NCBI GenBank assembly: GCA_001414345.1
Contig: LLCB01000617.1
Coordinates: 1 to 16,825, forward strand
Direction: 5' to 3'
Length of the DNA stretch: 16,825 bases
From: Hymenoscyphus infarciens
Taxonomy: Eukaryota > Ascomycota > Leotiomycetes > Helotiales > Helotiaceae
The notes beneath the pieces are model-generated. The model saw nothing but the letters and a program-made list of their open reading frames with translations, was not told the origin of the DNA and made no database searches. Below are positions 1 through 9,173 of this stretch, one piece after another (positions within the stretch are counted from its first letter, which is position 1; every line of letters begins with the position of its first letter). Position numbers and translations under genes: made by a program.

Positions 1-366
1 ATATATATATATAAATAAATAATTAAATAATCTAATAAAGCTAAAAAGTAGTAGCGTAGTTATACTAATATTAGACGAGTTATATAGCTCTTAGAAGAGT
101 AGATTATAATATTATAACTATCTTCTTCTAAAGCTCGGGTTTAGTTAAATTAGTATATTTATAATACTTTTAGATAATATAGCTAAATAGTTAATTTATT
201 AATTTATAATTTAATATATACTAGTAGTATTAGTATTTAGTAGCTCGTTTATATACTAAATATAGATTAAAAGTCTATAAACTAAGCTACTAGTTATTAG
301 TATATACTTATAAGTTATAATATTAGTTTATACGCTCGCGAGATATTAGTAGAAGTGTTTTATCTT
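1..366. other. AT-rich flank, no gene
   Basis: The stretch opens with an (AT)n run of about 13 bases, followed by TA-rich sequence with stops in every frame. I see no motif, paired repeat or coding remnant. It is the left flank into which the gypsy element at 372 inserted; its last five bases before the element (367-371) are the target duplication. Confidence 0.7.
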
Positions 367-371
367 AAAAG
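367..371. repeat. Target-site duplication, left copy (AAAAG)
   Basis: AAAAG sits directly before the first base of the 5' LTR and is repeated at 8226-8230 directly after the 3' LTR. The two copies are identical even though the LTRs between them have diverged. Confidence 0.85.
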
Positions 372-749
372 TATAATAGCACGCTATTCTGAATTGTCGG
401 CATTCGTAGAACTGCTGATACCTCTATAACTGCTAATACTCCTATAACTTATTAGATAGAAGGTACTAAAGAGAGTAAGAATTAGATATTATATATTTCG
501 TTTTAAGGTCTTATATATTTAGCTTTAAAGCTCTTATTATTTTAATAGCTATATTAGGAAGGACTCGGTTATTATTCTTATTAAGACTTAGTAGTCTCTA
601 ACCTCTTATATATAGATATTTATACTTAGTATAGAAGAAAGATAGTTATTATTTTCTTCTATATTAATACCTAGTATCTATATACGTTATTCTTCTATAT
701 ATACTTCTATATACCTCTACTATAGTTATATATATTTCATACTATTATA
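372..749 (+). repeat. 5' LTR of the gypsy element
   Basis: This 378-bp repeat aligns without gaps to 7848-8225. It begins TATAAT where the other LTR begins TGTAAT and ends in TA. The canonical TG...CA ends have decayed, TG to TA at the start and CA to TA at the end. Roughly forty positions differ between the LTRs, almost all transitions and most in CpA/TpG context, as expected if each copy was mutated independently by RIP after integration. Confidence 0.93.
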
Positions 750-1140
750 TAAAAATAATAACTCTTTCTTACTAGTAATAGCCTTAATAATATCTCCTTT
801 AAGCTTATTACTACTCTTTATTTAAAAGTCGATTTACTTTTAATTTAAAACATTATAAGAATATTCTTATATAGCCGAGTAATTAAAGACTACCTAGATA
901 GCTAGTAATACTAAGGTTTAGTATTTATATAAATAGCTAGTAAAAATCGTATTATAGATACGTTAAGAGATTAGAATATACTAAGTGTTCCTAAGAGTCC
1001 TAATAACCCTAGATTTAGTAAATAAGTTAACTTATAATAGTTATCTAGAAGGCTTTTAAATCTAATCTTACCTCTTCCCCTCTAATTTAATATTTAATAT
1101 ATTAGAATCTAGAGTAACTCTAGGTCTCTTCTAAGCTCTA
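750..1140 (+). other. Leader between 5' LTR and gag remnant
   Basis: About 390 bases separate the 5' LTR from the first gag-like reading. A primer-binding site would normally begin within a few bases of 749. The bases there (TAAAAATAATAACTC) match no tRNA end that I can recognise, and RIP may have erased it. Nothing else is seen. Confidence 0.5.
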
Positions 1141-1164
1141 CTCTTAAGCGTAGAGCCCTCTCTT

Positions 1165-2560
1165 AAAGAATAAAGTCAAGCCTTTATAAAAAGGTCTCCG
1201 ACTTAGTACTATACCTCTAAGAATACTAAGAAGCCTAAGAATAATAAAAGCAAAGGCCTAGTACTTAGAAGCTAAAAAGATTAATAGGACTTCTCTAATA
1301 TAGATAAGATATAGAGTATAATCTAAGCTATAAAGGCTAAGAATTAAGAAAAAGAATAGAGAATTTTAAAGTAAGATAATTAGATTACTTAATTATTAGA
1401 CCTAGTATAGTAAATTAGTTAATAACTACTAAATAATAACTAAAGTCTAAGTCTTATCTAACCTATATAAACACCTTCTTTAGTCTCTTTAAACTATTAT
1501 CTTAGGTAAGACTCTACCTCTAATATTCCTTTCTTATAATAACCTACTCTATATCTATAACCTAAAAGTACTTTAAAAGCCCTTTAATCTATTAAAAGTA
1601 AGATTATAAAAAAAATTAAACTTTTAAATAATAGTATTTTACCTATATATAAGTAATAGAGAATACTAATACGTAATTAACTCTATATAAATACTAACTA
1701 TTATTAGACGCTTTTAACTTATAAAGCCCTTATTTAGAAGATAATAATAAAACTCGCTTAAAACTACTTAGAGCCTTAATATAAGTCTAATATAAGTAAG
1801 ATAATATTTAAAGATTATAAAGAAATAATTAAACTTCTTAATACTTACTATCTAACTAGTTATAAGAAGGAGAATACCTAGAACGTCTTTTAGTCTCTTT
1901 AGATAAGATAGAAGGGTTATATAGAAGAAAGTTTTATAGAATTTAAAAGTTACTTTTTAAGTATAGTAATACTTAAAGAAGTATCTAAGTAAGATAAGTT
2001 CTACTATATATAGGATAAGCTTATACCTTAGCTCTAAACCTAATTAGTTAATAGTAAAAGATATTAGAATACTAACTTTAATAAGATAGTAAGAGACCTA
2101 TTATTTATAGATAAGGAATAGCACTATAATACTAAGTTATATATAACTAGTATAATAAGTACTAAAAAACCTGTTATAATAAGCTTATTATACTAAAAGC
2201 TTAATACTAACTAAACCTTCTCTAGTTCCTTAATAAAACCCTTACCTCCTTTATATAGACTTTATACTATTTCTTAAAAGACTTCTTAAACTCCTAAGCC
2301 CTCTTCTACTAGTGAAAGATTAAAGACTTTAATACCTTTATCTATAGACTAATTCCCTACTAGTATAAAGTATTATAATTATAGAAAACCTAGACATATT
2401 AAGCCTAACTATTCCAATCTACCTAGTATTAATAAAATAGATAATTAACTTAAGTAAGAATAACTATCTAAAGAGTACTCTAACTATAACCTAGGTTAGG
2501 AGGAAAATAAAAAGGCCTAGGTAAAGATACTTTCTTAAGCCTATATAAATATAATCTAGC
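1165..2560 (+). pseudogene. gag: gag remnant (capsid and CCHC nucleocapsid)
   Basis: Remnant of the structural Gag protein, which packages the element's RNA. The best frame has codons starting at positions equal to 1 mod 3, with many TAA/TAG. Early on it is Lys/Asn-rich, then a Gln/Leu/Lys-rich stretch (about 1310-1430) looks like a coiled coil. The middle (about 1620-2150) reads as a gypsy capsid, including FKDYKEII and, from 1939, EFKSYFL, followed by a region ending RDLLFIDKE. At 2371-2412 the reading YYNYRKPRHIKPNY is a CX2CX4HX4C zinc knuckle whose three cysteines all became tyrosine (TGT/TGC to TAT/TAC) while the His at 2395-2397 survives. The ends are approximate and no ATG is preserved. 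The protease that follows lies in the -1 frame relative to gag, consistent with -1 frameshifting to make Gag-Pol. Confidence 0.8.
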
Positions 2561-2582
2561 TAGACTTAACCTTTCTAAACTT

Positions 2583-2870
2583 ATAAAAGGAAAACAGTTC
2601 TTTATAAAGACTATACTTAGTATATAAGAATATAGTATTAAAATATAAGCTTTAGTAGATATAGAAGTAAATAGGTACCTATTTCTAAATTAACTTCTAG
2701 CCTTTTAACTATTAAAAGTAATAGGTTTATAAATCTAGAGACTATCTTATTCTATATCTATTTATAGATATAATAATAGTACTAAAAGCTAGGTAACTTA
2801 GTTTATATAGCTATATTTAAATATAAATAAGTATTATATTTATAACTACCTCTTTATTATCCTAGATCTT
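2583..2870 (+). pseudogene. pol: aspartic protease domain remnant
   Basis: Aspartic protease that would cut the polyprotein. At 2649-2681 the frame reads ALVDIEVNRYL. The family motif is ALVDTGA; here the catalytic Asp (2658-2660) is kept but T, G and A have become I, E and V by C-to-T or G-to-A changes. The loss of the Gly alone would inactivate the enzyme. A reading QFFIKTILSI just upstream fits the start of the domain. Confidence 0.75.
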
Positions 2871-3539
2871 AGATAGTAAGATCTAATTATTAATAATAAG
2901 TAGTTAAACTATTTTAAAGTTCTCTTAAACCTCTTAAAGAACTAGATTACTTAGCTAGCTAATAACCCTCTAACTCTCTACTATAGTAAGGAAATTTTAC
3001 TCTTACTTTCTAGCTAGAACTAGAAACTTCTTTTAAACTACTAGTTAAATATAAATTAAAGAAAATATATAATCTATTAATAAGAAAGATATAAAAAGAG
3101 TAGACTTATAAATATAGCTAAGTTATTACTCCTATCTATAATAATATCTCCTAAAAATTTAATATCTAACTCTAGTTTAAAGCCTCTATAATCTACTAGT
3201 ATAGTCTTAAAAGGTTAGACTCTATACTCTTTTATCTATAAAATTAATATAAACGCTATATACTTTAATATAAAATAACCTAACTTAGAATTTTATATAA
3301 TAAGTATATATAAGCTAGATTAGATTATTAATAAAAGATCTACCTCTCTCTAAGATAATAATAAAATAAGAACTCTAATATAAGCCTAACTTCTAAAATA
3401 TTACTTATTCTATAAAGACGTATTCTTAAAAGTAGCTTCTAATAAGCTCCTTCTTTACTATAAATATAACTATAAGATTACTTTAAATAAGCTACTTTCT
3501 AATTCCTTTTCGCCTTTATATTAATAGTTAACTATAAAG

Positions 3540-4190
3540 CTTAAAGCTATAAAGGAGTATCTTATAAAAAACCTAGATAAGAGGTTTATTATTAATAGTA
3601 ATAGCTTTTTCGCCTTTCTAATACTCTTTATTAAAAAGGCTAATAGTAATAAGTTATAGTTCTATATTAATTATAAGAAGCTTAATACTTTAATAAGAAA
3701 TAATCTTTATCTAATCTCTTATATTAATAAGCTTCTTTCTAGAATAAGAATAGCTAAAATCTTTACTAAATTAGATATTAGATAAGCTTTCTATTATATT
3801 TAAATAAACTCTAACTTAGAAGAGATAACTATATTTAAAACTAGGTATAGTATATATAAATATAAGGTTCTCTCTTTTAAACTCTATAATAGCTTTACTA
3901 TCTATTAATATTATATAAATAATGTTTTAATTAACTATTTAAATAACTTCTATATTATTTACTTAGATAATATTTTAATTTATTTAAATACTATTAAAGA
4001 ATATAAAGAATAAGTTAAGAAAGTTCTAAATTAGCTTTAAGAAGTAAGACTTTAGATAGATATTAAAAAAAGTAAATTTAATATTATTAGAGTTAAATAC
4101 TTAGGATTTATCTTAACTATAAAAAGACTTAAAGTTAACTCTAAAAAAGTAGAGCCTTTATAAAACTAGGTTTAACCTAATACTATAATA
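3540..4190 (+). pseudogene. pol: reverse transcriptase domain remnant
   Basis: Copies the element's RNA into DNA. From 3603 the frame reads a gypsy fingers segment (FFAFLILFIKKANSNKLQFY with Q at a stop), then YKKLNTLIRNN and, at 3762, FTKLDIR, with the first catalytic Asp intact at 3774-3776. The active-site motif at 3960-3971 reads Y-L-D-N: the first Asp (3966-3968) is kept, the second (3969-3971) is AAT in place of GAT. The motif is followed by ILIYL and, near 4099, VKYLGFI, both typical of gypsy RT. Confidence 0.9.
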
Positions 4191-4249
4191 GATATAAAGT
4201 CTTACTTAAAGTTTATAAGATTCTATAAATAATTTATTAAAGGTTATAC

Positions 4250-4740
4250 TAAAATTGCTAAACCTCTAACTATAATAATACGCTCTATAGAGCTATTTCT
4301 ATAGATACCTAAATATAAAGAAGCCTTTAAAGTACTAAAGACTAGGCTACTTATAATTTAAACATTATACTACTTTAACCTCGATTATAATATAAAGGTA
4401 GAAATAGACTCCTTAGAAGGAGTAATAGTAGATATATTCTTATAATAATATAATAGCCTTTAGTACTTTATTAGGTTCTACTTATACGTCCTAGTTAGCT
4501 ATAAATTAAACTAAGAGATCTATAATAAAGAACTATCTACTATTATAGAAGCTTTTAAGAAATAATATTTTAAACTTATATTATATTAGAAGTATATTAA
4601 TATATATTTAGATTATAGATTATTAGAATACTTTATAATAACTAAGCTACTTATAGCTAAGTAAGTCTAATAGATAGAGTTTTTATTAGACTTTAACTTT
4701 TAAATCTAATTTATATCTAAAAAGAGTAATTAAAAAGTAG
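4250..4740 (+). pseudogene. pol: RNase H domain remnant
   Basis: Degrades the RNA strand during reverse transcription. The frame reads KLNQEIYNKELSTIIEAFKK (Q at a stop) around 4503-4562, matching the family's LNYEIHDKELLAIV-type segment, and LEYFIITK near 4623, matching the LEYF segment that follows the conserved D/H region. The Asp in LDYR just before it is still readable. Two of the usual His codons appear as Tyr or Asn. Confidence 0.82.
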
Positions 4741-5059
4741 ATATATTAACTTAATATAAATAAGACCTAAAAACCTATAATTAATCTAAAATAGATAACT
4801 ACTTGTATACTCTTTTAGTATCTAATTATTTAAACCTCTAAATTAATACTAAACTTACTTAGACCTTTTTATAAGAATAGTCTATATCTCTTAATATAAT
4901 TTAGTTAGACGTTATTTTAGGAATAAGTTTAAATATAATTTAAAAGTTAAAAGAAGATAACCTATACTCCTTTTAGAAAGAATATTATAAACTTCTAAAT
5001 AAATACTACCTCTTATTAGATAATTTATTACTCTTTAAGAATCGACTTTACGTTTAAAA

Positions 5060-6060
5060 GAATACTAAACTCTATATAAAACTAATCTAAGAAGTCTATA
5101 ACTAAGTATCTAATACTTATCTAAGTATAAAAAAGATATACTAGTTATTAGTATAATATTACTACTAGGCTAGAATGTTTTTAGACTATAGAAGGTATAT
5201 AGGGAATTATTAAGCCTATAAATATTCTTATTCTTAATAAACTAAGTAATAAGGCTTTCTTTACTCTCTACTTATACCTAACTATTCTATATAATATTTA
5301 TATATAGACTTTAAATTATTTCTAAAAGATAAACATAGATTTAATACTATATTAGTATTTATTAACTAACTTAGAAAGGATTTAGTATTAATACTCTATT
5401 ACTTAACTATAAACGCTAAAGGACTAGTTAAACTCTTTATTTAATAGATTTACTATTTTAGCTACTACTCTAAATTAATTACGTCTAATTAAGAACCTTA
5501 ATTTATATTATTATTTTAAACTGAATTTTGTTAAATAATTAGTATTAAGCTTAAGCTTAGTACTACCTACTATAAATAGATAGATAGATAGATAGAGATA
5601 ATAAACTAATATATTAATTAAAGACTAAAGCCCTTTATAACCTACTATTAAGATAACTAGAGTAAATTAATCTCTCTAATAGATAAAGTATAAATAACAC
5701 TTCTATACTTATCTATTAATATAACCCCTTATTAGCTTAAGTTTAGACTTAACCTAAAGACTTTATAAGACTAGAATATACTAAAGACTTCTATTCCCTA
5801 GAAACGACTTAATTATAATAAGGTAGTAAAAGTAGCCTAATATATATACTCTACTTAGAAGATAGCTAAAGATAATATAAGTAAGGCTTAGAAGAAGATA
5901 AAGGATAATATAAACTAGTACTAAAGAGCTATTAACTAAGACGTTAAAGATAAAGTCTACTTATCTACTAAGAATCTTAAGATAAATTATTCTAGCTAAA
6001 AGCTTACTAAATAGTAGATAGGACCTTTTAAAATACTAGAACGTATAAGACACTTCTATA
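5060..6060 (+). pseudogene. pol: integrase remnant (HHCC finger and DD35E core)
   Basis: Inserts the DNA copy into the genome. The zinc-binding part begins at 5067 (KLYIKLI, then EVYN and NTYLSIKKIY); the two His of the HHCC finger read as Tyr, as does at least one Cys further on. The core starts with IDFKLFLKDKH, first catalytic Asp at 5307-5309. The second is in TSN at 5487-5489, AAT in place of GAT. The Glu (GAG, 5595-5597) is kept. The second and third residues are separated by 35 codons, so the DD35E geometry is exact. Confidence 0.88.
5577..5597 (+). repeat. (TAGA)n run inside the integrase Glu motif
   Basis: About five tandem TAGA/GATA units cover the codons just before the catalytic Glu. 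The family sequence here is rich in Gln/Asp/Gly (DGQTE type), and CAGA/TGGA units mutate to TAGA by RIP, so this microsatellite probably arose from coding sequence and not by slippage. Confidence 0.6.
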
Positions 6061-6189
6061 GGCTAAAACTTCTTAAAAGCTTATTAATTTATAATATTTT
6101 TACCTCTAATATACTTTTAAAGGATCTAAATACCCCTTTACTAGAATAAGAGGCTTTAGAGCTTCTACTAGATATTATTAAAGATATAT

Positions 6190-6365
6190 AAGAATAGGAG
6201 ATATAAGAAATACTTAGTAGTAGACTTTTTAAAAGATAGCTATAGTATTAAGTAAAATAGGTTAAATATAATTTAGATTCTACTTAGTATCTTATAAATA
6301 ATTTTTAAGGTTTACTATATTATCTAAGAGACTTTTATACTAAATATCTAGAAGAGCTAGGACTA
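6190..6365 (+). pseudogene. pol: C-terminal chromodomain remnant
   Basis: Chromodomains of chromoviruses tether integrase to histone marks and direct insertion to heterochromatin. From 6192 the frame reads E-stop-EI-stop-EILSSRLFKR, then V-K-stop-VKYNLDSTWYL (one stop read as W) and FYTKYLEELGLP. This fits the fungal gypsy pattern 'WEVxEILxSR...YxVKWxGYxPxxTWxP...FHxxxPxxPGPP', with the aromatic cage Trp codons converted to stops. Pol probably ended shortly after this. Confidence 0.85.
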
Positions 6366-6839
6366 CCTTAATATCTCTCTAAATAGCTTAATATATAAGA
6401 ATTAGATAAGAATTAGGTAAAAGAGTTAATTTATAAACTCTATTAATACTCTCTAATTCTAGTTACTCTTAATAAGGAACTTATAATAAAAACCTAAGAT
6501 AAAACACTAACTAGTAGAAATATTTAAAGTTAATAAAGTAAAGAACTAAGACTAAGTCACTACTAAAACAGGGCTACTAACTCTTTCTAGGCTATAGTCT
6601 CTCCTTTCTCTAACTTATTATTCTTCTCTCTACTCTCTCGAGTATAAGAAGCCTAAATCGGCTCTTCCTCTACCTCTTTCTTATAAGTATACTTCTTATC
6701 TTAGTAACCTCTTATAACCGGCTTCGAAAAGGACGCTTATAAACTCTTTAGGTAGGCCTTAAAAAGGACCTAAACCTAGGTTTAGACAGAGGTCTTACTC
6801 TCTATAGTATAGTGTAAGGACTATTGAATATTAGTAACT

Positions 6840-7260
6840 AAAACCTCTCTAATAAGTAAGAGGTACTTAGAATAACCTTAGCGCGAAGCGCCTAAGTCTC
6901 CTCTAAGAGAGCGAACTATATCTCTAAACTATTCTTTAGTACTTCTATACTAGTAACGACTAATACCTTATCTAAGGCCTTAATAGCCTTCTTAATCTCT
7001 CTCTTCTCCTTCTTAAGCTTAAGCTTATTAAACTCCTTTCTTATAAACTATAGTAACTACTTAAGTTAGAATAGATTTAGTATATATTTAGTATTAAACT
7101 TACTAAGATATACATAGTATTCTACTTAACGTAATAACTATACTTCTTCGACTTTAGCTTCTTAAAAGCATAGACGTAATCTCTATTCTAAGATTTTATC
7201 TAAAGATACTAAATATAGTAGACTTAGTAGGTAGTTGAAAGTATACTAGGAGGATATAGG
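6840..7260 (-). pseudogene. Possible antisense ORF remnant between pol and 3' LTR
   Basis: The minus strand reads coherently from 7257, where ATA would be a decayed ATG (ATA-TCC-TCC, M-S-S), down to about 6844, roughly 139 codons. It contains the 43-codon stop-free stretch FIRKEFNKLKLKKEKREIKK... continuing through AIKALDKVLVV, which is Lys/Glu/Leu-rich and looks helical or coiled-coil. Most stops are TAG, readable as Gln or Trp. I do not recognise the family. It lies wholly inside the gypsy element, opposite in sense to gag-pol. From about 6840 to 6570 a different minus frame, and also the plus frame continuing pol, read plausibly, so a frameshift, an intron or chance cannot be separated here. 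It may be an accessory ORF of the element or captured host sequence. Confidence 0.4.
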
Positions 7261-7834
7261 AGAGGTATTTTACTATATTAGATTAGCTCTAAATTAAGCT
7301 CTATAAAGGAGTGAAAGACTTACTTTTATATATATATATAATATATATATATATTCTAGAATAAAAGTTAGTATATAAGAATATACCTAATTAGAAGGTA
7401 TTCTTATTATATATATATTATTTTAGATAAAAAGAAAAGAAGAAGAGAAGTTAGAATTAAGGAAAAGTCGCCTACTAATATACTACTTATAATAATAGCT
7501 ATCGCTTATAATTATTATTTATTACTTAATAATTACTATTATAATATATAATAATAGTAAGAACATAATAACTCTATAGTAGTATACCGCTTCCTATCTA
7601 TTAGCTAATAATTAGCCTCTCTTTTGTTTATATCTATTATTATATAATATATAATAGTAAATAAAGAATAATTATCTCTTAAAATAATAATACTACTAGC
7701 TACTAACCTTATCTCAACTACTAGATACTATAATAGTAGATAAGTTATATTCTTTATAATAAATATATAAATAATGCTCTAGTTGACCTAATACTATACT
7801 AATTAATAACCGAAGACTTAGAACGAGTCTTTTT
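7261..7834. other. Non-coding tail of the gypsy element with AT hairpins
   Basis: Between the antisense remnant and the polypurine tract I see no protein reading. It holds an (AT)n run at 7327-7354 flanked by ACTTTTAT and ATAAAAGT, a second inverted pair around 7376-7410 (TAAGAATA...TATTCTTA), and several AT-rich self-complementary stretches between 7490 and 7660. These could be a nested small element or simply low complexity. Confidence 0.45.
7327..7354. repeat. (TA)n/(AT)n microsatellite, self-complementary
   Basis: Fourteen bases of (TA)n meet fourteen of (AT)n, inside inverted flanks ACTTTTAT (7322-7329) and ATAAAAGT (7361-7368). The segment could extrude as a hairpin. Confidence 0.7.
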
Positions 7835-7847
7835 AAAGGAGAGGAGA
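7835..7847 (+). promoter_or_regulatory. Polypurine tract for plus-strand priming
   Basis: The 13-nt all-purine run AAAGGAGAGGAGA directly abuts the TG of the 3' LTR, where LTR retroelements start plus-strand DNA synthesis. RIP does not change purines in this context, so it has survived almost unmutated. Confidence 0.85.
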
Positions 7848-8225
7848 TGTAATAGCACGCTATTTTAAATTGTCGGTATTCGTAGAACTACTAATATCTC
7901 TACGACTACTAATACTCCTACGACTTATTATATAGAAGGTGTCGAAGAGAGTAAGAATTAGATATTATATATTTTGTTTTAAGGTCTTATATATTTAGCT
8001 TTAAAGCCTTTATTGTTTTAGTAGCTATATTAGGAAGGACTCGGTTATTATTCTTATTAGAACTTAGTAGTCTCTAACCTCTTATATATAGATGTTTATA
8101 CTCGGTATAGAAGAAGAATAGTTATTATTTTCTTCTATATTAGTACCTAGTATCTATATACGTTATTCTTCTATACGTACTCCTATATGCCTCTACTATA
8201 GTTGTATATATTTCGTACTATTATA
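7848..8225 (+). repeat. 3' LTR of the gypsy element
   Basis: This 378-bp direct copy of 372-749 keeps the TG start and ends TA (from CA). It retains some CG pairs where the 5' copy has TA (for example around 7913-7922), while the 5' copy retains a CA near 401 that is TA here. Neither LTR is uniformly the more mutated. Confidence 0.93.
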
Positions 8226-8230
8226 AAAAG
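8226..8230. repeat. Target-site duplication, right copy (AAAAG)
   Basis: This is the partner of 367-371. It fixes the right boundary of the gypsy element at 8225. Confidence 0.85.
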
Positions 8231-8525
8231 TAGTAATTAAAAAGAAAAATATAATTAAGATTAAAAAACGAGAGTAATATTACGTAGGTTTTATATTATA
8301 AGAGTAATTTAAATAGAAGATAATTATTAGATAATTATATAGTTAATATAAAAAGATAGCTATTTTATAGTATTTACTCTAGTTTAAATCGCTAATTATA
8401 CTTAGTCTTAAGAGTAATTTTTTCTTAATATTAGAATAAGTACTAATTCCTAAGATCTAGAGAGTATTAATACTAGTATTAGAGATATTCTATAGTAGTT
8501 ATTAGTATCGAGTAATCTTATTTTA

Positions 8526-8550
8526 TCTCTTTAGTTATTCTTATACTCTA
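8526..8550 (+). repeat. Left terminal inverted repeat of the 648-bp element
   Basis: This arm is the perfect reverse complement of 9149-9173 and is preceded by TA. Confidence 0.75.
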
Positions 8551-8573
8551 TAGATAGACGTGTTTAGTAGTCT

Positions 8574-8610
8574 AGTTTAAAACTACTCTTATTTAGAGTA
8601 GTTTTAGACT
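8574..8610. repeat. Hairpin just inside the left inverted repeat
   Basis: Arms AGTTTAAAACTACTC (8574-8588) and GAGTAGTTTTAGACT (8596-8610) pair at 14 of 15 positions around a 7-nt loop. It may be a subterminal structure of the 648-bp element. A terminator role is not supported, as no U-tract context applies in this organism. Confidence 0.6.
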
Positions 8611-9148
8611 AAAATCTAGATAGCTTCGAACTACGATACTACTAGACTAGTTTAGAAGTACTAAGATATTAAAATCTAAATTAAAGCTCTTTCTACCTCT
8701 TTCTAATATAGCTAATTACTATTATTAATAGGTATCTTATACTACTTATACTAGCTCTTAGTTTAACGTATATAAGATAGACGCGCTATATACTTAAGAG
8801 GTCTTCTTCTTAAGAAGCCTTCTTTAGTAGCTTTTAAGACTCTTTTAGTAGACTTTTTAGTACTAGAAGTAGTATTAGCTTTACGCTATTCTAGATAAGA
8901 TATATTAAAGAGTATAAAAGTAGTAGTAGAGATAGTAGAAGTAGATAGAGAAAACTTTACTATATTATAAGTAGACTAACTTACGCTGAAATAATTATTT
9001 TTTTAGTAGAGCTTTTTAAATATAAGATTATAAGTAAATTATTATTAAATTTCTATATTATTATATACTTTAGTAGAGTTTCAAGAATAAGATAATAATT
9101 TAAATATTTAGTCGCGTTAGAGCTAGAACCGTGTTCTACTAAATCACG

Positions 9149-9173
9149 TAGAGTATAAGAATAACTAAAGAGA
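9149..9173 (-). repeat. Right terminal inverted repeat of the 648-bp element
   Basis: This arm is the perfect reverse complement of 8526-8550 and is followed by TA. Confidence 0.75.

Larger units (their letters stand above)
2568..6390 (+). pseudogene. pol: pol remnant: PR-RT-RH-IN-chromodomain polyprotein
   Basis: Remnant of the Pol polyprotein, read in a single frame (codon starts divisible by 3) for about 1,270 codons. Domain order is protease (about 2583-2870), reverse transcriptase (3540-4190), RNase H (4250-4740), integrase with zinc finger (5060-6060) and chromodomain (6190-6360). All checked landmarks (2658, 3774, 3966, 4515, 5307, 5595, 6192) are in phase, so there are no uncompensated indels and the damage is point mutation only. 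Stops stand mostly where Gln or Trp is expected, and His and Cys often read as Tyr, both outcomes of CpA/TpG to TpA. The order with integrase after RNase H and a terminal chromodomain identifies a gypsy chromovirus rather than copia. Domains are described separately. Confidence 0.9.
372..8225 (+). mobile_element. Degenerate Ty3/gypsy chromovirus, complete from LTR to LTR
   Basis: A 7,854-bp LTR retrotransposon of the Ty3/gypsy chromovirus type, inactivated by RIP. Two direct 378-bp LTRs (372-749 and 7848-8225) enclose a 7,098-bp interior. The same five bases, AAAAG, lie immediately outside both ends (367-371 and 8226-8230), the 5-bp target duplication expected of retroviral-type integration. 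Reading through the stops gives Gag with a CCHC knuckle, then protease, reverse transcriptase, RNase H, integrase and a C-terminal chromodomain, the gypsy gene order. A purine tract abuts the 3' LTR. I could not recognise a primer-binding site after position 749. The element is longer than many fungal chromoviruses because about 1.4 kb of extra sequence separates the chromodomain from the 3' LTR. No part is translatable today. Confidence 0.95.
8526..9173. mobile_element. Inverted-repeat element, TA-flanked (MITE or Tc1/mariner-like remnant)
   Basis: A perfect 25-bp inverted repeat, TCTCTTTAGTTATTCTTATA plus CTCTA, occupies 8526-8550 and (as complement) 9149-9173. The match continues inward with a short gap: CGTGTTTAGTAG at 8559-8570 against CGTGATTTAGTAG on the complement of 9136-9148. 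TA lies immediately outside both ends (8524-8525, 9174-9175), which would suit Tc1/mariner-type TA duplication, although TA is very common here and is weak evidence. The 648-bp size is that of a MITE or a deletion derivative. On the minus strand around 8760-8960 a Ser/Thr/Lys-rich reading (SSTKKSTKRVLKATKEGF) may be a coding trace; I cannot assign it. Confidence 0.6.

Noticed and set aside
750..790. Search for a gypsy primer-binding site or a Tf1-like self-priming complement just after the 5' LTR.
   Set aside because: The bases match neither a recognisable tRNA 3' end nor the start of the LTR well enough; RIP may have destroyed it.
6390..6840. Plus-strand continuation of the pol frame beyond the chromodomain that also reads plausibly.
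   Set aside because: Chromovirus Pol normally ends soon after the chromodomain, and the overlapping minus-strand readings are equally good in places. The sequence alone does not decide.
8760..8960. Minus-strand Ser/Thr/Lys/Arg-rich reading, possibly a nuclear protein fragment.
   Set aside because: Too short, with stops on both sides and no recognisable motif. It is mentioned only as a trace within the 648-bp element.
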